Shown here piece by piece: positions 1 through 13,500 of a stretch of DNA of 64,000 nucleotides (the stretch's first letter is position 1; each line of letters opens with the position of its first letter). The DNA comes from Luscinia megarhynchos (taxonomy: Eukaryota > Chordata > Aves > Passeriformes > Turdidae): contig JAPFBE010000002.1 of NCBI GenBank assembly GCA_034336665.1, positions 12,812,906 to 12,876,905 of the forward strand, read 5' to 3'. Both the position numbers and the translations under genes were made by a program. The notes below the pieces were generated by a model. That model searched no databases, was not told where the DNA came from, and saw only the letters and a list, made by a program, of their open reading frames with translations.

Positions 1-358
1 TGCCAGAGATGAGAATACAACATTCCTTAGTTTGATTTAAATCAGATTCATAAGAATACTGTCACGTGAAAATCCTTTACAGTTACTGTCACGTTCCATC
101 TGACTCCAGGAAACATTGTGATGCTTTCCAACAGATACAGAGAACATGTTAAGAGAACATTTCTCCTCTCGTGGATGACGAATCACAGGGGGCCAGAATG
201 AGCTACATGCAGAGTATGGACAACTGACTAACACTCACATAAAAAGAAGTGGTCTAATGGTAGCTTGAAAGTGTTAACCACAGTCTTCCATCAAGAGGTG
301 TTTTACAGTCATTTTTAATAATTTATTTCACAAACCAAACAGTTAAAAATGATGCCAT

Positions 359-372
359 GAGAGAGAGAGAGG
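359..372. repeat. GA microsatellite
   Basis: Seven GA units. Confidence 0.75.
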
Positions 373-655
373 GTTTATACATGTAATGGTAATGGTGAAG
401 AGGCAACTGTAATGGAGAGGAAGCAAAGACAGTATACAGACTGACAGAAAAAAAATCAGGAAATAAAAACACTAAAAGCACTACCACTCCAGGACAATGT
501 ATTTTTTCTGGGTTGAAAGCAAAGTATTTATTACAACCTGGATACAATCTGCCAAATTGCTTGTTAAAAATGACAGACATTTTATCACCAAAGAAAAGAA
601 AATGAATTTTTTTAAATAGTAAAGTTTGCCTGCCATTTCCACGAAGTCTGGATTT

Positions 656-687
656 AAAAAAAAAAAAAAAAAAAAGAAAAAGAAAAA
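656..687. repeat. Poly(A) tract
   Basis: Twenty A followed by GAAAAAGAAAAAC, about 50 bases before the CR1 terminus. It does not belong to the minus-strand CR1. Confidence 0.8.
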
Positions 688-740
688 CATCTGTACTCAA
701 ACTTACATTAATATATTAAGAAAACACCACAGCAGCAGTT

Positions 741-2100
741 CCATAGAATCATTCAGGTTGGAAATGACCTCTAAGATCTTAGAGATCTTAGTACTGCCAA
801 GACCATCACTAAACCATATCCCTTAGTGCCACACCCACAGGCCTTTTAAATTCCTGCAGGGATGCTGACTCAATCACTCCCCTGGGCAGCCTGGTCCAGT
901 GCTTGACAGCCCTTTCAGTGAAGAATTTTTTCCTAATATCTAATCTAACCCTCCCCTGGCACAACTTGAGACCATTTTGTCTTGTCCTGTTGCTACTTGC
1001 CTGGGAGAAGAGACTGACTCCCAGCTCAGTACACTCTCCTTTCAGGCAGCTGTAGAGATGGAAAAGGTCCCTCCTGAGCCTCCTTTTCTCCAGGTCCAAC
1101 AGCCCCAGCTCCCTCAGCTGCTCCTCACAGGACTTGTGCTCCAGACCCTTCCCCTTCTCCAGATACACTCCAGCCCCTCAATGTCTTTCTTGTGGTGAGG
1201 AACCCAAAACTGGATATTGCCCCTAAAGGACTTGAGGCACAGCCTCACCAGTGCCGAGTACAGGGGACAATCCCTGCCCTGGTCCTGCTGGCCACACTGC
1301 TCCTGATCCAGGCCAGGATGCCTTTGGCTTTGGGCCACCACAGCACAGGCTGGTTCATGTTTAGCACCCCCAGGTCCTTTTCCACTGGGCAGCTTTCCAA
1401 CCCCTCCTTCCCCAGCCTGTAGCACTTCCTGGGGCTGCTGTGACTGAAGTGTGTTGAACTCCACAGAACTGGCCTCAGCCCATGGATCCAGCCTGTCCAG
1501 ATGCCTCATCAGAGCCTTCCTACCTTCCAGGAGATTGACACTCCCGCACAGCCTGGTCCTCAAACTGACTGAGGATGCACTCCATCCACTTGTTTAGATC
1601 CTTGATAAAGGTATTTAACAGGACTGGCCCCACCATTTAGCCCTGGGGAACAGCACTTGTGACAGGCCACCAGCAGAGCCAAACTCCCTTCATTACCACT
1701 CTCTGAGCAGAGAGCTTTTAATCCAGCAAACAGTTCATCTAAAGCATGAGCAGCCAGCTTCTCCAGGAGAATGCTATGGGAGGCAGTATCCAAGGCTTTA
1801 CTGCAGTCCAGAAAGACAACATCCACAGCCTTTCCCTCACCCTCCAAGGGGGTCACTTGGTCAGAAAAGGTGAGTACCTCTGACAGCTCCTTCAGGTGGA
1901 TCCCACCCAACCCAACAGACATATCCACAGGGCATAGCAGGACCATTTCCCCTTGCATTACAGGGCTTCATTCTGCTCTCTGTTCCTATTTTCCCCTCTC
2001 TGGAGGCTGGGTACACTGAGATCAACTAGCCTGACTGTTAAAGACTAAGCAAAGAAAACATGAAGTAGCTCAGCCTTCTCCTCATCCTTTATTTGTTTAC
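741..2100 (-). mobile_element. CR1 LINE, about 1.36 kb, with reverse transcriptase remnant
   Basis: The longest CR1 copy in the window, on the minus strand. The plus strand opens with CATAGAATCATTCAGGTTGG, the reversed CR1 3' terminus. From the 5' side, the minus strand shows VFLDCSKALDTASHSILLEK and LAAHALDE (reverse transcriptase region, 1560-1958), then a region with SQRHPGLDQEQCGQQDQGRD, and finally [15 protein letters not shown] and [20 protein letters not shown] (809-1168). Several frame changes split the open frame, so it is inactive and 5'-truncated. It extends to about 2095-2100, judged from AGTAGCTCAGCCTTCTCCTC, which matches upstream CR1 sequence. Confidence 0.93.
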
Positions 2101-5100
2101 AGGCCTTATTTGTTACAAGCTTCTAGCAGCTATTAATCATCACTGGGTCCTGCAAGCACATGCAATGTATTTTCCATTAATCATCTGGTACTTAATACAC
2201 AATGTTGGAAGTGGCTTTGAAGAGATGTATTTGCCAATATTTCCTAGTTGTAAAACCAACAAAGCATCATTGCAGATCTCCTTCACTTGCCACACCTGAA
2301 GCTCCTTCATCAGGCCCCCCACCTGCAACCCAGGTGTCTTCAGTGTCCACACCCCCAACAACCCATCCATGCCAGGACTCCCATCATTTCCCAGCACAAA
2401 AAACAACTTTGAGCTCCAAGAACATCAGCAGACTTTGACAATTTTTATGCAAGCTTCACAAGAGCCCTGAGATAAGCCCCAAACCTTTGTAGCTCTCAGA
2501 CTGGCCCACAGAGAGTGGCTTCAGTTCTTCTGGACTCCCCAGCCTGCTGCACCCTGCTTTGCCTGTACCCCAGGCAAAACCACACTCAAATCCAGAAGCC
2601 CTGCACAGCCTGGTATTCCTGATGCTGAGTAATGTCTTTCTGTCACGTTCTGTGTAATCCTTAAATTCATAATTGCTATGGGATCGTCAAAATAATTATT
2701 ACAGTTGCTTTATTTGATTTTGAGCTGTACACATAGCCCAAACTCCCCAACGAATGTAAACTCTTACACAAAGCACAATTACATCCTCAGATCAAAGCAA
2801 ACAGTCAAGATAACAGGTGTAATTTCTTCAAAAATGTCCTGCACAAAAGGATATTAATTATTCACAACTTAGCCAGCGTTATTAAGTAGAATCAAGATCG
2901 ATCTACAGCAGATGGAATGAAGAAATTAATAAATACCATCTTAAAATCAAATATTTGCAGCATCTAATACCACCAGTGTTCTTGTAAGGTCCTTACTTTT
3001 TGCTGAGGTTACTTGAGACCCAGCATTTACTATCAAATGCAATATTCAGCACTTATGACAAATTATTAGCCCCTTTTCAAAACTTTGAGTGACTTCTTAT
3101 ATTTCTGTTCCCCACTATCTCTTTACAGTCTCAATATATAGTTAACTTTTTTCCTTAAAAATAGAAGTTAATATTAAAGGCAAAGCCTTACTTAAGTGTC
3201 ATAAAACAAACAGCTGCCTCACTTTTCTTACACTTTCTGATTTGTTTCAGCATTTGTTGAAGTCCTAACTGAGGACATTTAATGAAGATCTCTATTTTTT
3301 CAGGCAGGGTGTACTTCAAGAAATTCTTGCAAGGCTTGAGCTATTCAAAAGGTTAAGGCAGGCACCAAAAAGTACAGATCAGTCATCATTAAGCTCAGGC
3401 TGAAGATTTAAATTAATAGGGGCAATAAATGTGCATCACAAATACATGAAAGATAATACCAACAGCTTCTGAATTTTCACAAGGCCTCTGAGATTAGGAA
3501 GGAAGCAGACACAGGGTACGACCATGTTTAGGAAGCAGAGAGTAAAATCACAGAAGGGTACATTTTTTCAACATATCCACAACAAAACCCATACAAAATT
3601 AATGACTGGAAAAAGTACCAGTAGCATATATAAACAGGTATGTTTATTGACCCATCCATTTGAAACAGATGATTAGTGAAATAAATAATAAAGTGGTAGA
3701 ATTTAATTGCTTAAAACCATAAAAGCTGCACATAACATTCTCATTCCACTAGCACAAAGGAATATTCTGAGAAGTATGAAGAATTGAGTATTTGCAAGGA
3801 AACAAACTTGTAAAATCTCTGTCACATGTAGATATTCTATATATGCCACCCTTGATTTCACAGGAAGATTTCAGTTTCAACATAGGCATTTAAGGAGTCT
3901 CTATTGTACTACAGAAGCAAATTTGATACACACTATCAGGATGACTGCCTCAAAGAGGAAAACTTACAACACCTGTTTCAAGCAGGTGTATATTTAACAC
4001 CAGTACCTCTGAAAAGGAGGGCATTATTCCTTTAAAAAGTCACTATTCATAAGTGCTTTTTACCCGTTTTAATAATACACTGCACTAATATGGTAATGAA
4101 GTCTTCAGGTTGTTTTTGTTTCCTTTGCTAATTGTACATCCAGTGTCTTTTTTACCATGCATGAAAATGTTAAAGGAATCACACTAGCAGAAGTAATCCT
4201 ACCTGGTATTTACATTTTTTGCTCACACATGCAAAAAACCCCATAGATGTACAAATAATCAACATGTGAGTCTAGAGGTAAAGTACAATCTAAGCTATTA
4301 GGTTGCTTGGGTTTTTTAATCCCTTCAAAGAAACTGCCATTGCATTTAAAAGCAAAATTCTATATGATCCTTAAATCCTTTTTTTTATGCATTTATTACC
4401 ACAAGATACAGTTATTAGCCAGAACATTGTCTTCAGAGCATTTTGTATTATTTTCTGATGTGTTAAATAAAGTCCAAATACACATGTATCTTCTCTTTTT
4501 CAATACACTGGTTTTGCTCAAAGTGTATCCAAACATGCCACCTCAAGTTCAGTGTCCCCAGCCTCACAACACAAAGCACTACCAGAAATACTCCTGCAGA
4601 GCTACACTACAAGTATTTGGGCAACCAGACGAGTCTTGCAAGAAATGTATTCTCACTGTGATTAAGAACTAATGATGATAAATTGAAAGTGGTAGCATTT
4701 AAATTATACCAGACTGGCAGTGAATTTGTTCTGAAAGATAAATAAATGTTTATTTATGAAAACCATCATGCCATTCAGTGTATAGTAAGATCTACAAGCA
4801 AATGGGAAACTGATTTTTTTGCCCACCAGACCTCTCAGGAAATTGAATTAACACAAACTAATATAAAGCATATGGGTTTCAGAAATTTAAGTATCACCTT
4901 ACTAGAGGGAATATTTCATAGAGAAATGACAAAGTATGAATTACCTCCCTCAGGAAGAAGCCAAGATTTTGACAAACCTTTAAGAACTAAGAACTCTCAG
5001 CAACCCAAAGGACTAGCACACTCATCCAATAATGCCTACAGCTTTATTTCATCAGCACCCTGAGCTACCCAGCGTACAGCAGTACTTGCAGACATTTAAC

Positions 5101-6634
5101 AGAGACGCTGACCAGCAATGCCTACATAACAGCATCCTTGCACACACCCCAAAAGCCTAAACAGCCACCCATGCTACACCTTCTAATCACCCAAGTGAGA
5201 CAACTCATCACCTCTGGAAGCCAGATCAGCTACCACACACCCCACAGAAAAGCAAGCCTCTGTGCCCCTCTATAAGAGAACTTCAAATCAGCATTTACAA
5301 GAAGCAAGCTAAACTCTTCTTTCCCCAAAGAGAACCCTTTGATCATCCCTTATCATTGGCCCCACCATAAATTCCGCTGGTTTTTTTTTAATGATGTGAC
5401 TGAGCAGCTGCTCTCAACCTTTATTTACCTTTGAAGTCAGCTGTTTTTATTTCACACCTTATGTCTGTGTATGCAAAAGCACATCTATTTCTTCAATTCT
5501 TATGTAATAAAACAGAATCATCCTTAGGCATAAATGTTGTACAGATTATAAAGACTGTTGTGGGGTGGATGTTCCAAATCTTGTGTTAGCACTTTCAAAG
5601 GTAATCAACCACCTTGGAATGAAAATAAAAACAGGAACAGCCACCAAGACTCCTCACAAAAGATGTAGTCCAATCTGGTGGGGCACTCACCAAACCATAA
5701 ACTGTCCCAGCAAGATACAGTGGCCTTTAAAAATTTACAAAATAGGATTAGATTAAAACCAGTGTTTAGCTACTATTAGTTGAAAACAATGAATTCTCTC
5801 AGACACAATGCTAAAACTGTATGCCTATTCTCCTGTGGCTTTCCTGTCATATGAAATTAGTATTATGAGACCCTAGAATACTGCTGAGGTTTAAGTACGT
5901 AGTTGTGATAATTAATGAACTAGTTCACAAATGTCAAGAACAGGTTGGTATTTGCTCCAGATAATCTGTCTCCTGCCTTCCAAATATCTGACATTACACC
6001 AGTTTATAACACATCATGGAATAGTATGTCACAAGTCAAGTACATACAATTTGTGAAACACACTACAATTCAACGGGATATTGCTTCTGACAACATAAAT
6101 TGATTCTTGAATCCTAAAACAATCCCATTCTGCCTCCAACAAACTCAAAAGCTGATAGACATAAGACAATTAATGTATTTTTGTGTTTACATGGAAAGAT
6201 TTCTAAGTCACATATACTGACCTTGTGTCATATAAATGCACACCAACTCCACACTACAAAAACTGATTTAGAGCAAAACTATATTGAATACTAAAATCCA
6301 AGTTGCCTTTCACCAGATAAATATTCACCAGTCTTTTTTCTTTCTTTCTTGCCCATACTAATCATATATACATAGTGCATTCCTGCTTTAGACCCTTACC
6401 AAAAAGCCCAAGATAGGTTTAATCACACTAAAAATTCATCAAAACATATAGTAGGTAGTTAAGAGCCTCTCTGCTGACTGGTGGTTTTTTTGTGGGAAAA
6501 GTACACAAATACACACAATCCTTGGGCAGAGTTAAGGTTGTTACTGTATGCAGCAGAAACACATCATCCAATCTGAATTGTGTATAAGGAGGCAAAGCAT
6601 GGAGGACACAGCAGCAAAGTTTCTCTCAAAAATC
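2101..6634 (-). other. CDKAL1: CDKAL1 large intron, 2.1-6.6 kb
   Basis: AT-rich intron. A GC-richer stretch at about 2280-2640 was not identified. Frames at 4307-4672 and 4746-5063 look like chance frames without recognisable domains. Confidence 0.65.
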
Positions 6635-7145
6635 AACAGCAAGCTGGGTTTGAAAAGGACCTCTGGAGGTCATCTGATCCAAATCCTTTGATCCAGAAGG
6701 GCCACCTACAGCCAACTGCCCATGCCCAGATGGCTTTTAAGTATCTGCAGGCATGGAGACTCCACCACCATCCTGGGCAACCTGTGCACCTTCACAGTAA
6801 AAGAAGTGTTTCCTGGTGCTCAGAAGGAACCTGCTGTGTCACTGCATGCCCACTGGCTCCTGGCCTGTCACTGGGCACCACTGCAAAAGTCTGGCTCCAG
6901 TCTCATTGCACCCTGCCTTGTGGTATTTAATACACATAGATAAGCTTCCTCCAAGCCTTCTCTTCTTCATGGTGAATAATCCCAGCTCTCTCAGCTTCTC
7001 CTCGTAGGAAAGATGGTCCAGTCCCCCAGTCATCTCCATGGTCCTTCACTGGACTGTCTCCATTATATCCCTGTCTCTCTGCTGGGGAGCCCAGAACTGG
7101 ACACAGCACTCCAGCTGTGTGCCCTCATCAGTGCTGGGGAGGGGG
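6635..7145 (-). mobile_element. CR1 LINE fragment near its 3' end
   Basis: A minus-strand CR1 copy about 510 bases long. The plus strand reads GAAAAGGACCTCTGGAGGTC, then CTGTCACTGGGCACCACTGC, then AGCCCAGAACTGGACACAGC, the standard order of reversed CR1 3' sequence. Minus-frame remnants include HLSYEEKLRELGLFTMKKRR. The extreme 3' terminal repeat is missing. It is frameshifted and inactive. Confidence 0.9.
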
Positions 7146-10100
7146 AGGATCCACTTAAGAAGCTACACATCTTGAAATCAGGTACATTACCTACACAGTT
7201 CTTTCAATTACATATCTACAGTATATTAAAAAAAAAAACTTAAAAGCTATAGCAATAATTAAAATACAGTTGAAATCATACACCTTTAATGAAAAATGGA
7301 ACTGCTATTTAGTCTCACGGAGCAGATGCTAAGCAGCACAGAAAAAGTAACCTCAGTTACAGAGCTCTGACTGAAAGTGGTAACTTTTACTGAGACAGCT
7401 TTCAAGGGTACCCTCTTCCTACAGTCTGGATATCCAAGTTGTTTGTAAAACAGATCCCAGGCAGCCCAGTGTTTTAAAAGAAACTAGTCACTAACTAAAC
7501 AAATTGCAACATAAGTCATCCCTCCTCTGGCACCAGAGTCCTCAGTGAAAAACCAGATACTCTTAACTGGACCAAGGTGTTTGCAATGCTCACAAAGCCA
7601 CATTCAGCCACAGCAGGTTATGGAAGATGATTATTTTTATCTTTTTCACTCTCCAGGACAGACTGAAATGCTAACATAGCTAGCAGTAATGCTAACATAC
7701 ACAGTACAGGTTTGGTCTATGTGGTGGTAAATTTAAAAACCCTGCTTAGCTTCTCTTCCAGAAGATTGAAATTTTACACAGTGCAGAGGATAAAAGCAAG
7801 CAGTAACACCTTCTAAAAAGTCAGACAAAGATTTTTAATTTGTATTCAGACAAGAAAGAGTACAAGGCAGACTAGAACACGGTCTTTATCCATGACCTTC
7901 TGTTGACACTTTGCACCACTGGGGAATGAGTTCAAAAACACCAAGATGACAGCACATGTAAGGAAGAACAAACCAGCTCCCAAAACACTGCCTGACTAAA
8001 GATGTGATGTCCAGAGGCTTTAAACACAAAATGTTTAGGCATCTGAGAAGGAATTTAAACCAAGGTCTATCCCAAAGAATACCCTCCCTATAAAAGACAG
8101 TTTTGTGCATACCCTAATCCTACTGTTACCAAATTTTGCCTCCTATGACACCATTTTATGTGTCTCTATTTAAATATACTGTGCAAATGTAATCATCACA
8201 AACTACACAAATAATTCAGTGAAGTCCCTAGAATTCAGCTCTTCTGGTTGTGGCACTTCTCCCATGCTCACAGAATGGCAAGCAAAGCAGCCTGGTCACA
8301 GTTACAAAAGGAGTCAGCTGAGGAAACCAGCAGAAACAACAAAATAAAGCTCTGATGATTTTTGGTCAGCTTTCTCATTCACTGCTGCTATTATTTTTAG
8401 TACAATCAAGATAACAAAACATTTTTAAACCCCCTTTTTAATAACATATTTTACACACACTGTGTTTGTGTGCACAGAAACACTGCTACCTGTTCACTAA
8501 AAAGGGCTATCCATCTGTACAAGAGTAGTTCTTCAATATCAGTAGTTAAAAAAAGGCATTTTTACTACAGATATGAAAATTATTTCTGGAATCACTAACA
8601 CCGATTTTCAGTTACAAAAGTTAAAGAACAGTTCTTGGAGAAAATGCATATTTATCTGCTTTGTAATAAGTTTCAAAACACATCTCCCCTTCAAGGTACA
8701 CTGATAGACTACATAATATACTTTCTCCTGCATAATCAGATCTACTTTGAATTTCTGATGTTCATACAGTGTTGACATCAACCAATGTAATGAAAAAGTT
8801 ATTATTATTTTTTTTCCTGTTAATCACTTAAGTAGGGAAAATAAATTAATATTTCAAGATCAGCATGAGCACGTGAAAAAAGAAAAGTTACTTTCTTTGA
8901 ACTTATTTTTATGAACTCCAAGCTCGTATTCAAAGACAAAATATGCAAACCACAGGCAAAGCTCAGGCTTTCAAACACAGCTTATTGTTCTGCCTAGTGC
9001 AGTGTGTAAAGCTAAAGAAACATGCAGCCATCAGCAACAGCAGTAAATCATTGTGTAAAACCAGCCATTTCATTCCTTACAGAAATTCTTTGGTCCTCTC
9101 ACAATTTACATTTAATTTACACACTGAACAGACTTGGGGCACAGCTTCAGCTTCCCTTAAGTAGCAGCCCAAGCTCTAGCAGCTTTCCTCTTTCTCATAC
9201 CACCCTTTCACAGGAATGGTACCACTATAAAGATTAGCCAGATATTTGACCTGGGATTAAAAAAAACATGCACCAGGCCAAAGGACAGCCTCTGCTGGTA
9301 GTGAACTGTGGGATGCAGCACATCTGCACCAGCCCAGCTGGGCAGGCAGGGGAACACAACAGCAGCTGCCCACACTGGCACTGCTGCCTACAGCAAGAGA
9401 CTTGCAGCCAGAGCAGGGGAAATCACTTTCCAAGGCCACGAAGATGCAAGTATGGGCACTGGCACCTATGAATATGTTTTAAAAAGTTGGCTGTCCTACA
9501 TGGATATGCTAATAGGCAAACTAGTTACTCTTTAGCAAGCATACTTGATATTACCAAAGTACTAAAGTTACCACAATTTAGAATTTACTGAAAGCAAATC
9601 AAGCTCAAAAAGAACTAGTCACATGCACATGGCAGGATTATGTTGACATGCAGAGGTAGGATTTTTATACACATATTGTGGAATTACAGAGCACCACACA
9701 GTAAAATTTGTTAGTTACTTGAAAGTCAGGCTTCAAATATAATTATTTTCCACCAGTCTTTGAGAAAGTGTAGGATTTTTCTAAGTTTTCAAAGATTTGA
9801 GTAATATCAATTCAAGCCTGTAGATCTGAAAGAACAATGAATATTGATTATGCTTCAAAAGGAAGCCAAAATTAACTAGGAAATATTCTGAACACAAATG
9901 GCAATTTACTGTCAAGAACACAACAAATCGACAGCTCATGCTATCAATCATGAACATGGCAATGAATCAGTGCTTCTGCAACAAATGAATGGAAGAATCG
10001 ACAGAGAAAAAGAAAGAAAACTACAACAAAACTCACACACACAACACAAACTCTGTAACTGCATCTTCTATGAAGAACAAGCTTCAAATTTGAGTCCTTG

Positions 10101-10347
10101 GTAAGGCACAAATGCAATTAAATCTGGAAACGTGCCAGCCAGCACATGCGTGTGCTCCTGAAAGGTATTACTGATAGAAACACTTCTTACTCATGTTGCC
10201 CTTTTAAATCTTGTGTTTGTTACAAAATGCTAAGTAGTACCAGATTTTCTTTCAAGTGCCTTCCACCCAGTAATAGGTCATGCATAAAAAGAGTTAATGC
10301 CCTGAATTCTGTGTAAAGCTTATTTCACTCAACAGAAAGCAAATCAT

Positions 10348-10355
10348 ATGCAAAT
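10348..10355 (+). promoter_or_regulatory. POU octamer motif
   Basis: A perfect ATGCAAAT lies 70 bases before the first duplicated octamer (10418-10425). With the copy at 10471-10478 there are three perfect octamers in about 130 bases, plus ATGCAAAA at 10407-10414. Confidence 0.4.
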
Positions 10356-10404
10356 TTCTTAACTGCAAGTACAGTGCAGGGCTAATAAGCACATGAATGC
10401 TTCA

Positions 10405-10506
10405 CTATGCAAAACCCATGCAAATACCTGCAAAAGTTTTCAACCTGGGAATATTCAATATTCAAAAAGCATGCAAATACCTATGAAAGATTTTAACCTG
10501 GGAACA
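10405..10506 (+). repeat. 53-base tandem duplication carrying POU octamers
   Basis: ATGCAAATACCTGCAAAAG at 10418 onward and ATGCAAATACCTATGAAAG at 10471 onward head two copies of a 36-base core (ending in AACCTGGGAA). They are offset by 53 bases and differ at a few positions. Similar bases upstream (CTATGCAAAACCC against ATATTCAAAAAGC) suggest the duplicated unit is the full 53 bases. Each copy contains a perfect octamer ATGCAAAT, the POU-factor binding sequence. Confidence 0.75.
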
Positions 10507-13500
10507 CTGCCTATCACACTACCTTTCTGTGTTTTGTGCACATTGTAATATTTTTCATAACCATAACATCCGCACTCCTGATAACACAAAATACCAAGTC
10601 AAGTGATTAGGCAAATTCCAAAAGAAACCACTTTGAGAAACATCAAACAATAAAGGAGGTCATATTTATATAACACACAGACTGTTTGCATATGAACACA
10701 AGTTTGCACGGGTTGGGTCAAACTGAAACATTCAGAAAGGATGCTTCCTCCATGAGGACATACTAATGCTGGATTAAGAGAGGTTTGCTAGACTGTTTTC
10801 AATTAACACAATTTTTCTCCTAAATGAAGCACGTGTAGCACCACCTCCTAAATTCCTTTTATAAACAATGCAACTTGAGTCCACAGTACAGTAAGAAACA
10901 AATCAGTACAAAACAGTACAAGAATAAAAATATTCCTAAAATGCCATGCAAACTTCAAATCAGGAGACTTCAGGCAGCACTGCAGATTTACTGAGATATC
11001 ATAATGACTAATTTTCTCAAATGCCATGACTTTTTCAGGCAAATTAACTCTATTTATAGTTTTTTTATCAGGCAGCAACATCAGAGACCCCATATGTTAA
11101 CAAATATGAAAAAATGTTTCTGTTTTAGGTAATTACAAATTTGTAACTGAGACATCCTCAGCAAATACTGAAAAAGAAGTCTGGAATGATACTGAAGCAG
11201 AAGTGAACCTCAACACACAGTAATATAGTCTCACCAAACCTGAAATAATCACCATAAGACTAAGAAAGTGATGGACTTTTGAAATTATGGACTTCTATTA
11301 ACTAGCTTTCAGCAAAAGGAAAAAGAATTCTGAATTAGAATTACAGACTTGGATTTTACTATTTTTTCCTTAGATTCGCTGTTCCTCATTTTTATCCTCT
11401 ACTTCAGAGGAATAATGCAATTGGCTATCATTGTTATTAAAAGTCAGAAAGACAGCACATGCATGTTTAACATCTAATAGAACAAACCAAGCAGACTGAA
11501 TAAAGTTTCAAATGTGTGAAGTGATGAAAACCTTAAAATCAAAACAGTTTGCATATGAATAATTTAGACCAGTTTTACAGATTAATACTGAAGTCATGCA
11601 TTTTCTATTAAGTGTTTCTTACACATTTCAAATTCCCTTCACATTTGGCTTCTTCCATTACATGTCTGCCATTGCTGACTTTTGTTTTGCCATAATGTGC
11701 TATGCAGGCAACATGATGCAGTGATAATGTGGGCTGCAAGTGTATAATTGTTTTTAAAATTACAACCTTCTTTTAGTTTCTGGTGTAGAGATCATGAAAG
11801 CCAGGGTCAGCTATAGCACTGTGAAGTTTCAGTGCTCAAGCTAGTATCAGCCCTGCAAAAGTGCACTGTACTGTAAGGTTTGAAATAAAAGCAGCTATTG
11901 AACTGTCCTGTAATCAATGGCTCAAAACTGTCCTTCTTTCTGTGCCAGTCTTCACTGAATTTTGCTTAAATGCTATTGTTAGAAGGCTGTATCTGGGGAA
12001 CAGGCATGAGATGTATAAAGCAAAGCAGTTTTGAAGAGCATCTACATCTCTGCCTGCTATTCACATCATAGCAGTAGATCTGCATCTCCATCAACACTGA
12101 AATGCATTGAGGTGATGCACGCAGCAAGCTTCAAGACATGATGCATCAAGCCCTCAGAAGGCTTTCCTCTGAAAAACAGACATACAGAATTTAAAATTAT
12201 TCTGGTGAATAATCTTTTTTGCCAAAAAGAACAGTATGTCTTGCTCTTCTTACCATTCCAGCAACCTGGCCTCCTTGCACAAACTGAGCAGCCCAGAAGC
12301 TGAACACGGGCACAAGAGCCGCTCCTGCTAGCCAAGTACAGCAGGTGATGCTGCAAGATTAAGTCAGTACTCCTCCTTGAAGGACAAATGACTCACTAAG
12401 GCCACTAGCAGACTTGTCTTCAGCTCCTTTTACTTTACAAGAAGGTATCAGTCAAGCCTCAAAGGAGGCTTTCTCACTATTGTACAGATCTGCCTGTATT
12501 GCCCAAGACCTCCGAAACAAACCCAGCCTAGCCATGAATAACCAGGAGACTGAAATCTCTGAATATGAGGAGATATTTTTATCCACTAAATGAGCTGCAT
12601 TTGTGGAAGACTAAGGTAAAGAGAATAGTTTCCATTATAACAGCATGAATAGAAGCCTTTTTCTTTAGGCTGGTAACTTGCCAAGTGGAAACTATAACCC
12701 GCATCTCTTATTAAGGATTTGGAATAAGTCCAACATCTGTTGTAACTTAACGTCAAAAGGCAATCTCAAACCTGCACTTGAAACTTTTCAAACTTACTAC
12801 ACGCCCTCTCCCACGATAACTGATTTACTGAAGGTGCCATCTCGCCCTCAGTGCTATTTACAAAGAAGAGCTTAAATACAAAAGTAGATGATTGGCAGGA
12901 AAGCTGTACATCAACAGGCAGCACGGACACGTTCCCCAGCCAGTGATGCCACTGCAGTTCAAGGCAGTGTTTAAATGTTTGCTGTAGGAAAATCTGCAGG
13001 CACTTTACTGGAGCTCAGTTTCCAATGCCATGTCACCAACTCCCAGTAACTCCAGCAGACTTTTGAGCACAAGAACCACCTTGTCAGTGGGCTGGCAGGA
13101 TAAGCCACTCAAATTAATTTTGATCAAGTGTGCACCCACAAATTGTTTACCTTATGGCACTTATAGTAAGTTTAATTTCCCTCTACTTTAAAAAAAATGA
13201 AATCTATTTATTTAGATTTCAAATTGTTTGATTTTCAAATTCAGTGGTAACATATTTCAAAAACATCAATATTGCAGTTCAACAGAAAAATCTATCTTAC
13301 ATTTGAAAAAATACAGGAAGCTAAACACTTAAAATTTCATCAAATATCAATTCACAAAAAAAGTGGAAAAGATCTTTGGAGTGTTACAAACTATACTTTC
13401 AATAGTCTTGAAATAGAACTTTTTTTTCCCCTTTTATATACAAATCAATACTAAATGTTGAAGAAATTCTCATTGAATGTCAGAGAAAATGTTTCAAGTT

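Larger units (their letters stand above)
1..740 (-). other. CDKAL1: CDKAL1 large intron, left edge
   Basis: AT-rich intron sequence with a (GA)n run at 359-372 and a poly(A) tract at 656-687. No exon was recognised. Assignment to CDKAL1 rests on that gene continuing to the left, as its downstream exons are absent from the window. Confidence 0.6.

Noticed and set aside
809..1958. Three minus-strand frames of 119, 149 and 132 codons that could be taken for genes
   Set aside because: They are pieces of one frameshifted CR1 retrotransposon; the peptides match CR1 reverse transcriptase and C-terminal motifs.
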